NCBI GenBank assembly: GCA_007118295.1
Contig: SKRW01000067.1
Span: 1-41,395, forward strand
Reading direction: 5' to 3'
DNA: 41,395 bases
Source: Paracoccaceae bacterium
GTDB lineage: Bacteria > Pseudomonadota > Alphaproteobacteria > Rhodobacterales > Rhodobacteraceae
Shown: positions 7,040 through 19,503 of the stretch, piece by piece
Layout: each line of letters begins with the position of its first letter
Numbering within the stretch: the first letter of the stretch is position 1
Position numbers and translations under genes: made by a program
Notes under the pieces: generated by a model
What the model was told of the DNA's origin: nothing
Database searches by the model: none
The model's input: only the letters and a program-made list of their open reading frames with translations

Positions 7040-8821
7040 CTAGGCCAGCATCTGCGCTGCAACAGGGGCAATCTCGCCTTCGGTCGCGCCCTGTATTCCG
7101 GCGGCATTGGCCTCGTCCGTGTCGATATGCATCTCGGTAAAGGCGTTCTCGGATACGCGGATCAGCACATCGGCAAAGGTCAGCCCGCGCCCGGTCGCAT
7201 CCAGCCGGACATCCACCCGGTCACCATCGTTCAGTCCGGATGCCTGCGCATCGGCCTCATTCATGTGGATATGGCGCGCGGCGATGATCAGCCCGTCCGT
7301 GTCGAACTGCCCGGCGGGGCCGATCAGGCGGATCTGAGGCGTGCCGTCCAGCGCACCGCTCTGGCGCACAGGCGCGTCGATCCCCAGCGCAAACCCGTCG
7401 GTGCGCGAGATCTCGATCTGCGTGCGGTCGCGCAATGGTCCCAGAATCGCGACATTGGCAATCTCGCCGCGCGGCCCGTGCAGTGTAACCCGCTCTTGTG
7501 CGGCCCAATGCCCCTTCTGGCGCAGGGGCTTGCCGGGCGTCAGGGTGTAACCTTCGCCAAACAGGGCCGCGACGGCGCGCGCGCACAGATGCACATGCCG
7601 CGCCGACACGGCCACAGGCACCCGCAGCGCGGGCCCCTTTGCCGCCGCCATGGCGCTTGCCACATCATGCGCGATCATCAACTGCTCGGCGGTTTCGGTC
7701 ACCAGCACATTGACCCGCGCACCATAAGCCTGAATTTGCGGCGCGGCCCGCCCGGTCAGGTCCACGCTCAGATTGCGGTCATGGTCCAGCTTCAGGCCCA
7801 TGAACTCCAGACCGTCACAGATACGCCGCCGCATCGAGGGGGAATTCTCGCCAATCCCACCCGTGAACACCAGCGCGTCCAGCCCACCCATCGCCGCCGC
7901 ATAGGACCCGATATATTTGCGCGCGCGGTAGGCATAGACATGGATGGCAAGCTGGGCATCCGCGTCGCCATCGGCAGCGCGCGCCTCGACATCGCGCATG
8001 TCAGACGATCCCGTCAGCCCCGACAGCCCGCTGTCACTGTAAAGTGCAGCCTCGATCCGGGAAATGCTCAACCCCAGACGGCGCTCCAGATAGCCGAACA
8101 GCCCCGGATCGACATCGCCCGAGCGTGTGCCCATGACCAGCCCTTCCAGCGGGGTCATGCCCATCGAGCTGTCGATGCTCTGGCCAAATGCGACGGCACA
8201 GGCGCTGGCCCCGTTCCCCAGATGCAGCGACAGGATCCGCAGCGCGCGCACATCCTGCCCAAGCGCCTCTGCCGCGCGCCCGGCAACGTATTTATGCGAT
8301 GTGCCGTGAAACCCGTAGCGCCGCAAACCCGCCTTGCGCCATTCGGCAGGCACGGCATAGGTTGTGGCGCGCGCCGGGTTCGTCAGGTGAAAACTGGTGT
8401 CAAACACGGCCCATTGCGGCAGGTCTGGCCAGATTTTGACCGCCAGATCAAGTGCTTCCAGATTGGCCGGGTTGTGCAGCGGTGCCAGCGGGGTCAGCTC
8501 TGCGATCTGCGCGCGAATTTCGGGCGTTATCTGCGCAGGCCCGGCAAAAGCGTCGCCACCATGCGCGATGCGGTGGCCAATGGCCGTTAGCCCGTCCACC
8601 CCGGCCAGCGCCTCAGGCACGGCGCAGATCGCTTCTGACAGGCTGGTATGGGGCGCGCGCCCCTTGGTCGACCCTGCACTGTAATCGCATCCATCCGGGC
8701 CAAAGCGGTCGAAACTGCCCTTGAACACCTGTTCGGCCTGCGACAATTCCGCCCCCGGCTTCAGATCGAACACGCCGAATTTCAGCGACGAACTGCCTGC
8801 ATTGAATACCAGTATCCGCAT
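7040..8821 (-). CDS. Acetate kinase - PduL phosphotransacylase fusion
   Basis: One uninterrupted 593-residue frame joins two enzymes that normally act in sequence. Residues 1 to about 388 are a complete acetate/propionate kinase: NAGSSSLKF at the start, GHRIAHGG, APLHNPANL, RRYGFHGTSH, HLGNGAS, GTRSGDVDPG and FTGGIGENS. After a short Ala-rich linker, residues from about 399 to 593 are a full PduL-type phosphate acyltransferase with its two related halves. These carry the metal-binding His pairs RHVH (409, 411) and RHIH (517, 519) plus MHIDTDEAN with His565. Together they would convert acyl-CoA and phosphate to acyl phosphate and then to acetate or propionate with ATP formation, or the reverse. 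Start at 8821 follows AAGGAAGGA. Divergent from pgm. No microcompartment genes are nearby. Confidence 0.93.
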   Translation of the reverse strand: MRILVFNAGSSSLKFGVFDLKPGAELSQAEQVFKGSFDRFGPDGCDYSAGSTKGRAPHTSLSEAICAVPEALAGVDGLTAIGHRIAHGGDAFAGPAQITPEIRAQIAELTPLAPLHNPANLEALDLAVKIWPDLPQWAVFDTSFHLTNPARATTYAVPAEWRKAGLRRYGFHGTSHKYVAGRAAEALGQDVRALRILSLHLGNGASACAVAFGQSIDSSMGMTPLEGLVMGTRSGDVDPGLFGYLERRLGLSISRIEAALYSDSGLSGLTGSSDMRDVEARAADGDADAQLAIHVYAYRARKYIGSYAAAMGGLDALVFTGGIGENSPSMRRRICDGLEFMGLKLDHDRNLSVDLTGRAAPQIQAYGARVNVLVTETAEQLMIAHDVASAMAAAKGPALRVPVAVSARHVHLCARAVAALFGEGYTLTPGKPLRQKGHWAAQERVTLHGPRGEIANVAILGPLRDRTQIEISRTDGFALGIDAPVRQSGALDGTPQIRLIGPAGQFDTDGLIIAARHIHMNEADAQASGLNDGDRVDVRLDATGRGLTFADVLIRVSENAFTEMHIDTDEANAAGIQGATEGEIAPVAAQMLA

Positions 8822-8874
8822 TGCGTCCTTCCTTGCCCGTTTTCAGGCAAAATTGCATCATCTGGGCGCCATGA

Positions 8875-10589
<1,715 letters not shown>

Positions 10590-10590
<1 letters not shown>

Positions 10591-10612
10591 AAAAGGGGGC
10601 TGACTGCCCCCT
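10590..10612 (-). terminator. Rho-independent terminator for the Fe-S scaffold gene
   Basis: Read on the minus strand, GGGGGC-AGTCA-GCCCCC is followed by five T residues that overlap the pgm stop codon. It lies about 50 bases after the scaffold gene, with a second short hairpin (TTGGCC-TGC-GGCCAA, 10614-10628) between. Because its stem is symmetric it could also slow transcription leaving pgm. Confidence 0.7.
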
Positions 10613-10639
10613 CTTGGCCTGCGGCCAATTCACCCCCGT

Positions 10640-10660
10640 GAGTATTTGGGGCAAGATGAA
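10640..10660 (+). repeat. Dispersed AGTATTT..AAGATGAA element, copy A
   Basis: GAGTATTTGGGGCAAGATGAA is one of three similar 21-23 base elements in this window (the others are at 29631-29653 and 35964-35986). Each sits in a gene-end spacer. This copy lies beyond a GC hairpin and immediately before the 3' end of the convergent scaffold gene. Function unknown; see the findings. Confidence 0.5.
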
Positions 10661-10661
10661 A

Positions 10662-11114
10662 TCAGTCCGTCGGGGTGGTGTCGAGTTGGCGCGCGGCCTC
10701 GACCGTCGCGTCGAGTGCCAGCAGGATCGAGGCGTGGCGATTGCGATAATCGCGCGCGGGCGTCAGCACCTCATAACCGTCAAAGGGGGCATCGGGGACC
10801 GGGCCGCCCTCAGCAAGCATGGCGCGCAACTGGTCGCGCGCGCGCGCAAGGTCCTGAAACGTGCGCCCCAGCACCACCTGCCCCAGCACCGCCGCGGCCG
10901 CCTGCCCCAGCGCACAGGCCTTTACATCCTGCCCGAAACGCGAGACGCGCCCCTCGGCCATGTCCAGATCCACGGTGACGGTTGAACCGCACAGGGGCGA
11001 GCGGCGCTTGACACTGGCCTGAGGCGCGTCAAGCCGCGCCAGATGCGGAATATCGGCGGCCAGTTCCAGGATGCGGCTGGAATAGAGTTTCATCAGGTCT
11101 GCATTTTCGGCCAT
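10662..11114 (-). CDS. NifU/IscU-like Fe-S cluster scaffold protein
   Basis: A 150-residue protein of the NifU N-terminal (SufE2/IscU-like) fold, which in the family holds nascent Fe-S clusters for delivery to apoproteins. Two of the three usual cluster cysteines are visible: Cys42 (SPLCGSTV, followed by a polar loop as in the family) and Cys67 (VKACALG). The third, expected near residue 110-130, is absent, and that region ends in RDYRNRHASILLAL. The start at 11114 follows AGGAAAA and is supported by the family-like N-terminus (NADLMKLYSSRILELAADIPH). It is divergent from hisI. The missing third Cys may reflect a family variant rather than loss of function. Confidence 0.85.
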   Translation of the reverse strand: MAENADLMKLYSSRILELAADIPHLARLDAPQASVKRRSPLCGSTVTVDLDMAEGRVSRFGQDVKACALGQAAAAVLGQVVLGRTFQDLARARDQLRAMLAEGGPVPDAPFDGYEVLTPARDYRNRHASILLALDATVEAARQLDTTPTD

Positions 11115-11177
11115 CGCGGGTTTTCCTTGGCTCGGGTCTGCGCTATCACCAGCGCGTCTTTCAAGGTGAGATAGCGC

Positions 11178-11543
11178 ATGTCCTTCGATCCGCAAACCCT
11201 GCGATATGATGAAAAAGGCCTGATCCCTGCGATTGCGCAGGACCATGCCAGCGGTCAGGTGCTGATGGTGGCCTGGATGAATGCCGACGCCGTCGCCCGC
11301 ACGCTGGAAAGTGGGCGCGTGACCTATTGGTCGCGGTCGCGGCAGGCGTTCTGGGTCAAGGGCGAGAGTTCTGGCCATGTACAGAAACTGATCGATTTCC
11401 GGATCGATTGCGACCGCGACTGCCTGCTGGTGCTGGTCGAGCAGACCGGCCCTGCCTGCCACACGATGCGGCAAAGCTGTTTCTACACGGCAGTGCGCGA
11501 CGGGGTCGAAGTGGAATTGATGACGCCCCTTACAGACCCGTAA
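11178..11543 (+). CDS. hisI: Phosphoribosyl-AMP cyclohydrolase
   Basis: A 121-residue single-domain HisI, which opens the purine ring of phosphoribosyl-AMP in the third step of histidine synthesis. It shows the family core VAWMNADA, TYWSRSRQAFWVKGE, and the metal-binding segment DCDRDCLLVLV with PACHT following. No HisE domain is fused. The ATG at 11178 follows AAGGTGAG. The gene stands apart from hisB and hisH, which are 23 kb away, and its last 14 bases overlap the 3' end of the convergent gluQ gene. Confidence 0.97.
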   Translation: MSFDPQTLRYDEKGLIPAIAQDHASGQVLMVAWMNADAVARTLESGRVTYWSRSRQAFWVKGESSGHVQKLIDFRIDCDRDCLLVLVEQTGPACHTMRQSCFYTAVRDGVEVELMTPLTDP

Positions 11544-12375
11544 GCGCGCGGATACCCTGCGGGGTGACACCCTGGGCGCGGTAGAGCGCAATCGCGCGCG
11601 CATCATCGCGCTTGGCAAGGCGCTTGCCAGACTCATCCCGAATTAGGTCATGGTGATAATAGGTTGGGCGCAGTAGTTCAAGCAATGCCTGAAGAAGCAC
11701 ATGGATGCCGGTCGCGTCAAACAGATCTGCGCCGCGGGTGATTTCGGTTATGCCTTGCGCCGCGTCATCCACCACCACCGACAGGTGATAGGATGTGCCC
11801 ATGTCGCGCCGTGACAGCACGACATCGCCCACATTGTGGATCATCCACTCCGGATCGACGACATGCCTGCCGGGCTGTAGCGGTCCGCGCTCTTCGAATG
11901 CCAAACCCCCAGCGAGGGCCAGTGCACTGCGCATGTTCAGGCGAAGGGCGTCATCCGGGTGGGCCTCGGCCATGCTGCGCGTGCGGCAGGTGCCCGGATA
12001 GACCAGCCCGTCCGGCCCGAGCAGGGGTGCGCCCTCTTGCGGGGCCGACAGGGCCGCGCGAATATCGGCGCGGGTGCAGCGACAGGGATAGAGCACCCCC
12101 TTTGCGGCCAGTTGCCCCAGTGCGGCACGATAGGCAGGCATCCGATCGGACTGGCGCATCACGGGGCTTGGCCAGGACAGGCCGAGCCAGCACAAATCGT
12201 CATAAATCTGCGCCTCGTATGCGGGGCGGCAGCGGCTTTGGTCGATATCTTCGATACGCAGCAGAAAACGCCCTGCGCCGGCGCGATCTGCGGCAATCAG
12301 CGCGGCATAGGCGTGACCCAGATGCAATGGCCCCGTAGGCGATGGTGCAAAGCGGGTTATGCGCTCAGGCGGCAT
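11530..12375 (-). CDS. gluQ: Glutamyl-Q tRNA(Asp) synthetase
   Basis: A 281-residue paralog of the glutamyl-tRNA synthetase catalytic domain; GluQRS attaches glutamate to queuosine at position 34 of tRNA(Asp). Visible are the HIGH-like [14 protein letters not shown] (residues 8-21), FLLRIEDID, the zinc-type cysteines in YPCRC and YPGTC, and the KMSKS-like GKRLAKRD near the C-terminus. There is no anticodon-binding domain, as expected. The frame continues upstream to 12504, but only the ATG at 12375 gives the family N-terminus. It overlaps the 3' end of trmFO by 11 bases on the same strand, so the two are probably translated from one message. Confidence 0.95.
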   Translation of the reverse strand: MPPERITRFAPSPTGPLHLGHAYAALIAADRAGAGRFLLRIEDIDQSRCRPAYEAQIYDDLCWLGLSWPSPVMRQSDRMPAYRAALGQLAAKGVLYPCRCTRADIRAALSAPQEGAPLLGPDGLVYPGTCRTRSMAEAHPDDALRLNMRSALALAGGLAFEERGPLQPGRHVVDPEWMIHNVGDVVLSRRDMGTSYHLSVVVDDAAQGITEITRGADLFDATGIHVLLQALLELLRPTYYHHDLIRDESGKRLAKRDDARAIALYRAQGVTPQGIRALTGL

Positions 12376-13717
12376 CGCGGCGCTGCGTGCCCAACCAGTC
12401 GGCAAAGGCCGCTTTGGCGCGGTCGGTATAGGCCTTGTAGCGGTCGCGCCTCCCACGGCGCCCGCCGCGTGCGTCAATGGGCGGGAACAGCCCGAAATTG
12501 ACATTCATCGGCTGAAAGGTCTTGGCCTCGGCCCCGCCCGTGATGTGATGCACCAACGCACCCATCGCAGTGTCGCGCGGCGGGGCCGCCAAGGGCTGGC
12601 CATGCATCTCGGCTACGGCCAGACGCCCGGCCAAAAGCCCCATGGCGGCGGATTCCACATAGCCTTCGACGCCGGTGATCTGACCTGCGAAACGGATATG
12701 GGGGCGTGTGCGCAGGCGAAGTTGATCATCCAGCAGCGTGGGCGAATTCAGGAACGTGTTGCGGTGGATGCCGCCCAGACGTGCAAAAGACGCGTTCTCC
12801 AGGCCCGGTATGGTTTTGAAAACAGCCGCTTGCGCGCCATACTTCATCTTGGTCTGAAAGCCAACGATGTTGTAGAGCGTCCCCAGAGCATTGTCGCGGC
12901 GCAACTGCACCACAGCATGGGGTTTTACATCTGGGGCATGCGGGTTGGTCAGGCCCACAGGCTTCATCGGGCCGTGGCGCAGGGTTTCGCGCCCGCGTTC
13001 GGCCATTACTTCGATCGGCAGGCAACCGTCAAAGTAGCCTGCAGTTTCACCTTCGTGAAACTGGGTCTTGTCAGCAGTCAGCAGCGCGTCGATGAAGGCC
13101 TCATACTGATCGCGCGTCATCGGGCAGTTCAGATAGGCTTTTTGTTCTTCCTCGGTCTCGCCCTTGTCATAGCGCGACTGGAACCAAGCCTGCGACATGT
13201 CGATACTGTCGAAATAGACAATCGGGGCAATGGCGTCGAAAAAGGCCAGCGCCTCGGCCCCTGTCTCGCGGGCGATTGCCTGCCCCAGCGCATCCGAGGT
13301 CAAGGGACCTGTCGCGATGATCCAGTGGCCACTCTCGGGCAGCGCGTCGATCTCGCCGCGCTCCACGCGGATATTGGGATGCGCCAGCACGCGTTCGGTC
13401 ACGGCCTGCGCAAAGGCATCGCGGTCCACGGCCAGCGCACCGCCTGCAGGCAGCGCATGGCGGTCGGCCATTTCCATGATCAACCCGCCCGCTGCGCGCA
13501 TTTCCCAATGCAAGAGGCCCACGGCGTTCTGTTCGTCATCATCCGAGCGAAAGGAATTGGAGCAGACCATTTCGGCCAGATGGTCGGAGTGGTGCGCGAA
13601 AGTGCCGCGCGTGGGGCGCATTTCATGCAGAACGACCTGCGTGCCTGCATTTGCGGCCTGCCATGCGGCCTCTGCCCCGGCCATGCCGCCGCCCACGATA
13701 TGTAATGCGTTTGTCAT
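12365..13717 (-). CDS. trmFO: Folate/FAD-dependent tRNA uracil-54 C5-methyltransferase
   Basis: A 450-residue flavoprotein of the TrmFO (GidA-related) family that makes ribothymidine at position 54 of tRNA from methylenetetrahydrofolate and FADH2. The N-terminal dinucleotide-binding motif is [14 protein letters not shown]. The family-specific segments [28 protein letters not shown] and [22 protein letters not shown] are present with the conserved Cys. Length is normal. It lies downstream of the recG strand but is separated from recG by the microprotein unit and a terminator. The gene after it is gluQ. Confidence 0.97.
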   Translation of the reverse strand: MTNALHIVGGGMAGAEAAWQAANAGTQVVLHEMRPTRGTFAHHSDHLAEMVCSNSFRSDDDEQNAVGLLHWEMRAAGGLIMEMADRHALPAGGALAVDRDAFAQAVTERVLAHPNIRVERGEIDALPESGHWIIATGPLTSDALGQAIARETGAEALAFFDAIAPIVYFDSIDMSQAWFQSRYDKGETEEEQKAYLNCPMTRDQYEAFIDALLTADKTQFHEGETAGYFDGCLPIEVMAERGRETLRHGPMKPVGLTNPHAPDVKPHAVVQLRRDNALGTLYNIVGFQTKMKYGAQAAVFKTIPGLENASFARLGGIHRNTFLNSPTLLDDQLRLRTRPHIRFAGQITGVEGYVESAAMGLLAGRLAVAEMHGQPLAAPPRDTAMGALVHHITGGAEAKTFQPMNVNFGLFPPIDARGGRRGRRDRYKAYTDRAKAAFADWLGTQRRDAA

Positions 13718-13783
13718 ATGGCCTCTCCTGTCTGACGCCCCTCAGATAGCCAGTCCTGCGCGGCTTGGCAAACAGCGGGGACG

Positions 13784-13818
13784 AAAAAAACGCCGCGCAT
13801 GCGGGTAGCATGGCGGCG
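13784..13818 (-). terminator. Rho-independent terminator of the microprotein gene
   Basis: On the minus strand CGCCGC-CATGC pairs with GCATG-GCGGCG around a five-base loop, with one bulged C, followed by seven T residues (13784-13790). It lies 34 bases after the stop of the 33-residue microprotein and before trmFO, so it makes the microprotein unit an independent transcript. Confidence 0.85.
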
Positions 13819-13851
13819 AGAGGCTTGGGTCAGGCAGTGAGCGAGCAGTGC

Positions 13852-13953
13852 TCAGGCAAACAAGGGCAGATGAAGCATAGCCACGACCAGCACTGTCAAC
13901 GCCAGACCACCGGCCAGATCGCGCCAGAAATCAGAGGGAACATTGCGGAACAT
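13852..13953 (-). CDS. 33-residue single-span membrane microprotein, LexA-box associated
   Basis: A short frame between recG and trmFO encodes 33 residues: a polar amphipathic start (MFRNVPSDFWRDL) followed by one hydrophobic segment (about residues 14-33) that reaches the C-terminus. A GGAG site lies seven bases before the chosen ATG at 13953. An in-frame ATG at 13965 would add four residues but has no ribosome site. The gene has its own promoter, a LexA-type box directly upstream of that promoter, and a strong terminator. Known analogy: Caulobacter SidA is a 29-residue SOS-induced membrane protein that blocks division. Similarity in design only; sequence homology is not claimed. I do not recognise the family. 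Confidence 0.6.
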   Translation of the reverse strand: MFRNVPSDFWRDLAGGLALTVLVVAMLHLPLFA

Positions 13954-13982
13954 GGCAGTCTCCATCGCTTGTTTGTTGCCAT

Positions 13983-14012
13983 ATTGTTCTCATATGTCCG
14001 CAGGCCTGTCAA
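13983..14012 (-). promoter_or_regulatory. Promoter of the microprotein gene
   Basis: Minus strand: a perfect TTGACA -35 (14007-14012), an 18-base spacer and an AACAAT -10 (13983-13988, four of six). The implied start near 13976 gives a leader of about 23 bases that contains the GGAG site. The promoter begins 16 bases after the recG stop codon. Confidence 0.6.
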
Positions 14013-14027
14013 GAACATTTATGGAAC
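14013..14027 (-). promoter_or_regulatory. LexA-type SOS box, GAAC-N7-GAAC
   Basis: Exact match to the alphaproteobacterial LexA operator (GAAC-N7-GAAC, equal to GTTC-N7-GTTC on the other strand), with an AT-rich spacer. It abuts the -35 hexamer of the microprotein promoter and starts two bases after the recG stop codon. An eight-base fixed pattern is expected about once by chance in a window this size, so the support comes from its exact position at a promoter. Confidence 0.55.
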
Positions 14028-14028
14028 A

Positions 14029-16119
14029 TCAGCCAATCGAGAGATAGCGGATCGCCCGGTCCTGTTGCATCAGCCACAGCAGCACCCGTGCTGCCTGCCC
14101 ACGTGGACTGGACAGGTCGGGGTCATCGGCCAGCAATTTGCGGGCATCCGATTGCGCCAGCGCCATCAACCCGGTCTGACGTTCCAGATCGGCCACGCGA
14201 AACCGGGGCAGACCCGATTGCGCCGTACCGATCAGATCGCCCGCACCGCGAATGGCCATGTCCTCTTCGGCAATGCGAAAGCCATCTTCGGTATCGCGCA
14301 GCAGCTTCAGGCGGCGCGACGCTGTCTCGCCCAGGGGGGCCTCATAGACCAGCAGACAGGTCGATGCCGCCGCCCCGCGCCCGACGCGCCCGCGCAACTG
14401 GTGCAACTGTGCCAGCCCGAAACTCTCGGCCCGTTCGATCACCATGATCGAGGCATTGGGCACATTCACCCCCACTTCGATCACGGTTGTCGCGACCAGC
14501 AGCTTGGTATCGCCTGCGACAAACCGGGCCATTGCGGCGTCTTTCTCGGCAGGGGGCAACTGACCGTGCACCAGCCCGACCACCCCCTCGCCCAGTTCGG
14601 CGCGCAGATGGGCAAAGCGTGCCTCGGCTGCGGTCAGGGTGCTGACCTCGGATTCCTCGACCAGCGGACAGACCCAATAGGCCTGCCGCCCCTCGGCAAT
14701 TGCCTTTCGCAGATGCTGCACCACTTCGGCCAACCGCGCGGTCGAGACCAGCGCCGTGGTCACGGGCTGGCGACCGGGGGGCTTTTCGTCCAGCACTGAC
14801 ACATCCATATCGCCATATTGCGCCAGCGCCAGCGAGCGCGGGATGGGGGTTGCCGTCATGACCAGCATATCGACATTGTCGGCCTTGCCTGCGAGCGCCG
14901 CGCGCTGCGCCACACCAAAGCGGTGCTGTTCGTCGATGATCGCCAGCCGCAGATCGGCAAATTCGACGCCTTTCTGAAACACGGCATGCGTGCCCAGAAT
15001 GATCTGTGCGCGCCCTTCTGCCACATCGTCGCGTTTGGCAGCACGCTCGACCCCCTTGTCACGCCCGGTCATCAGCGTCAGCGTGACACCTGCCGCCTGT
15101 GCCAGCGGGGTCAGGCTTTCCAGATGCTGGCGCGCAAGGATTTCGGTGGGGGCCATCATCACCCCCTGCCCGCCTGCCTCGACTGCAGTCAGCAGCGCCA
15201 TGAACGCGACCAGTGTCTTGCCCGCGCCGACATCGCCCTGCAGCAGTCGGTTCATGCGCCGTTGCGCGGCCATATCTGCCGTGATCTCGGCAATAGCGCG
15301 GGTCTGCGCGCCCGTGGGGGCATAGTCCAGCAGCGCCAGAACGCGCGCCTGCAATGCGCCCGTGCCCCGGCTGGCCTGTCCCGGCTTGCGGCGCTGGCGC
15401 GCGCGGGCCAGCGCAAGGGTCAGTTGATGGGCCATCAATTCGTCATAGGCCAGTCGCTGGCGCGCGGGGCTTGCGGGGCTGAGATCGGCCAGGCTCTCGG
15501 GCGCGTGGGCGGCGCTCAGGGCTGTGCGCCAGTCGGGCCAGCCTTCGCGCGCGATCAGGGCCGTGTCGATCCATTCCGCCAGATCCGGCGCGCGCGCCAG
15601 CGCAGCACTTGCGGCCTTGGCGACCAGTTTCTGCGTCAGACCTGCCGCCAGTGGATAGACCGGCTCGACCTGCGGCAGGGTGTCGCCTTCGTCGGAGCGC
15701 AGGATGTAGTCGGGATGGACCATCTGCGCGATGCCGTCGAACAACTCGACCTTGCCCGAGACCAGGCGATTTTGCCCGGTGGGCAGGATTTTTTGCAGGT
15801 AATCCCCCCGCGCCTGAAAGAACACAAGCTGAAATTCCTGCACCGAATCGTGCACCTGCACGCGGTAGGGCCGCCCGCGCGTGCGCGGGGCCTGATGCGC
15901 ACCGATCGTGACCTCGACCGTCGCCATGGCCGGAAAATCCAGACCCCGGATCGTGTCGCGCCGCGTGCGGTCGATCAGATTATGCGGCAGATGAAACAGC
16001 AGGTCGCGCGGGGTTTCGATCTGCAACGCTTCAAAATTTCTGGCCGTTTTCGGGCCAATCCCATCCAGCGACTCCAGCCCCGCAAAAAGCGGAAACAGGA
16101 TTTCAGGCCGCGCGGCCAT
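14029..16119 (-). CDS. recG: ATP-dependent DNA helicase RecG
   Basis: A 696-residue superfamily 2 helicase that remodels stalled replication forks and branches Holliday junctions. The N-terminal wedge/OB region (LDGIGPKTARNFEAL onward) is followed by Walker A GDVGAGKT (about 295-302), the Walker B form DEQH (396-399) with RFG typical of RecG, TATPIPRSLAL, and the C-terminal motif VI region QLRGRVGRG. The start codon lies one base after the ligA stop codon region, so ligA and recG are one operon, a standard arrangement in this family of bacteria. Confidence 0.97.
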   Translation of the reverse strand: MAARPEILFPLFAGLESLDGIGPKTARNFEALQIETPRDLLFHLPHNLIDRTRRDTIRGLDFPAMATVEVTIGAHQAPRTRGRPYRVQVHDSVQEFQLVFFQARGDYLQKILPTGQNRLVSGKVELFDGIAQMVHPDYILRSDEGDTLPQVEPVYPLAAGLTQKLVAKAASAALARAPDLAEWIDTALIAREGWPDWRTALSAAHAPESLADLSPASPARQRLAYDELMAHQLTLALARARQRRKPGQASRGTGALQARVLALLDYAPTGAQTRAIAEITADMAAQRRMNRLLQGDVGAGKTLVAFMALLTAVEAGGQGVMMAPTEILARQHLESLTPLAQAAGVTLTLMTGRDKGVERAAKRDDVAEGRAQIILGTHAVFQKGVEFADLRLAIIDEQHRFGVAQRAALAGKADNVDMLVMTATPIPRSLALAQYGDMDVSVLDEKPPGRQPVTTALVSTARLAEVVQHLRKAIAEGRQAYWVCPLVEESEVSTLTAAEARFAHLRAELGEGVVGLVHGQLPPAEKDAAMARFVAGDTKLLVATTVIEVGVNVPNASIMVIERAESFGLAQLHQLRGRVGRGAAASTCLLVYEAPLGETASRRLKLLRDTEDGFRIAEEDMAIRGAGDLIGTAQSGLPRFRVADLERQTGLMALAQSDARKLLADDPDLSSPRGQAARVLLWLMQQDRAIRYLSIG

Positions 16120-16120
16120 C

Positions 16121-18295
<2,175 letters not shown>

Positions 18296-18350
18296 TCAGA
18301 GTGATAGGTCGCGCAGGGGCGCAGGTCCAGCCCCCGAGACACAGACAGGG

Positions 18351-19079
18351 TCAGGCCGACATGGCCTTGCCGGTCGCGCCGGGTGCAATGGCCAGGGTTT
18401 CAGGCGCGGGGTCGCGCAGCACATAACCCCGCCCCCAGACCGTATCGATATGGCTGTCGCCGCCTGTTGCCTCGGACAGTTTCTTGCGCAACTTGCAGAT
18501 GAACACGTCGATGATCTTGAGTTCCGGTTCATCCATCCCGCCATAGAGGTGGTTGAGGAACATTTCCTTGGTCAGTGTGGTGCCCTTGCGCAGGCTCAGG
18601 AGTTCGAACATCTGGTATTCCTTGCCGGTCAGATGCACGGTCTTGCCCTCGACCTCGACAGTCTTGGCGTCCAGATTGACAGCTATCTTGCCGGTTCGGA
18701 TCATGGATTGTGCGTGCCCCTGACTGCGGCGGATGATGGCGTGAATGCGCGCGACCAGTTCCTCGCGGTGAAAGGGCTTGGTCAGGTAGTCATCTGCCCC
18801 GCCGCCAAAGCCGCGCAATTTGGTGTCGGTATCCGCCTCGCCCGTCAGGATCAGAATCGGCGTGTCCACCCGCGCCAGCCGGATCTGGCGCAGCACATCC
18901 AGCCCGGCCATGTCCGGCAGATTGAGGTCCAGCAGGATCAGGTCATAATCATACAGCTTGCTGAGTTCGACCGCATCCTCGCCCAGATCAGTGCAATAGA
19001 CGTTGAAGTTTGAATGCGTCAGCATCAATTCGATACTGCGAGAGGTCGTGGGATCGTCTTCAACAAGCAGGACGCGCAT
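18351..19079 (-). CDS. ctrA: Cell-cycle response regulator CtrA
   Basis: A 242-residue OmpR-type regulator. The receiver domain holds the acidic pocket EDD (residues 7-9), phospho-acceptor Asp51 (LLDLNLPDM), and Lys in LTKPF. The winged-helix DNA-binding domain has the near-invariant CtrA segments [24 protein letters not shown] and [14 protein letters not shown]. In Caulobacter it is the master cell-cycle regulator; in Rhodobacteraceae it governs motility, gene transfer agents and quorum-linked traits. The start follows GAGGAG. The upstream spacer holds a CtrA-like site and a GATTC (CcrM-type GANTC) site at 19149-19153, consistent with autoregulation and methylation input. Confidence 0.97.
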   Translation of the reverse strand: MRVLLVEDDPTTSRSIELMLTHSNFNVYCTDLGEDAVELSKLYDYDLILLDLNLPDMAGLDVLRQIRLARVDTPILILTGEADTDTKLRGFGGGADDYLTKPFHREELVARIHAIIRRSQGHAQSMIRTGKIAVNLDAKTVEVEGKTVHLTGKEYQMFELLSLRKGTTLTKEMFLNHLYGGMDEPELKIIDVFICKLRKKLSEATGGDSHIDTVWGRGYVLRDPAPETLAIAPGATGKAMSA

Positions 19080-19126
19080 CAGGGTTCTCCTCTTTCGCTG
19101 TTAACCTTGACAGTCTCGCAAAAAAG

Positions 19127-19141
19127 TTAACTCCACGTTAC
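19127..19141 (-). promoter_or_regulatory. CtrA-like binding site upstream of ctrA
   Basis: On the minus strand the site reads GTAAC-N6-TTAAC, one mismatch from the CtrA consensus TTAA-N7-TTAAC. It is 48-62 bases before the ctrA start, a position suited to autoregulation. Another TTAACC half-site lies at 19101-19106. Confidence 0.5.
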
Positions 19142-19168
19142 CGTGCACGATTCTGAAAAGGAAACAAC

Positions 19169-19447
19169 TCATAGTTGACGATATTTCTGCAATGATGTGA
19201 CTTTCAGCGCGTCAATACCGTGGTCCTGTATGGCTTTTGACCACAAATCGAACTCTTCCTCGGACAGCGCGTAGCGTTCGAGGGCCGCTTTCCGTGTGAG
19301 CAGGCCGCTTTCGACAGCCTGAATGACAATCGCCTTGCGGCTGGCCACCCAGCGCCGGGTTTCCTTTGGCGGCAGATCGGCCAGTGTCAGAATCGTTCCA
19401 TCCTGCAACGTTACGGCGCGCGGCCCTTCCACTCTCTTGATATACAT
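19169..19447 (-). CDS. sciP: CtrA antagonist SciP (DUF1153)
   Basis: A 92-residue protein of the DUF1153/SciP family with a Trp-repressor-like helix-turn-helix. It opens MYIKRVEGPRAVTLQDGTILTLADLPP and continues with the HTH region RRWVASRKAIVIQAVESGLLTRKAALERYALSEEEFDLW, both highly characteristic. In Caulobacter SciP binds CtrA and stops it from recruiting RNA polymerase at its target promoters. Its position immediately upstream of ctrA on the same strand places regulator and antagonist together, although an 89-base spacer with its own regulatory sites lies between them. Confidence 0.95.
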   Translation of the reverse strand: MYIKRVEGPRAVTLQDGTILTLADLPPKETRRWVASRKAIVIQAVESGLLTRKAALERYALSEEEFDLWSKAIQDHGIDALKVTSLQKYRQL

Positions 19448-19503
19448 TTTCGCGGTCCTTCTTCACCCATACCCTTGTGAGGACCCAGAATCGCGCGATG
19501 TGT

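Noticed and set aside
12359-13705. 448-codon plus-strand frame opposite trmFO, and similar long frames opposite recG, the ackA fusion and the right-edge genes
   Set aside because: They are mirror frames of well-identified genes in GC-rich DNA, with Gln/Arg/His-rich translations and no family motifs.
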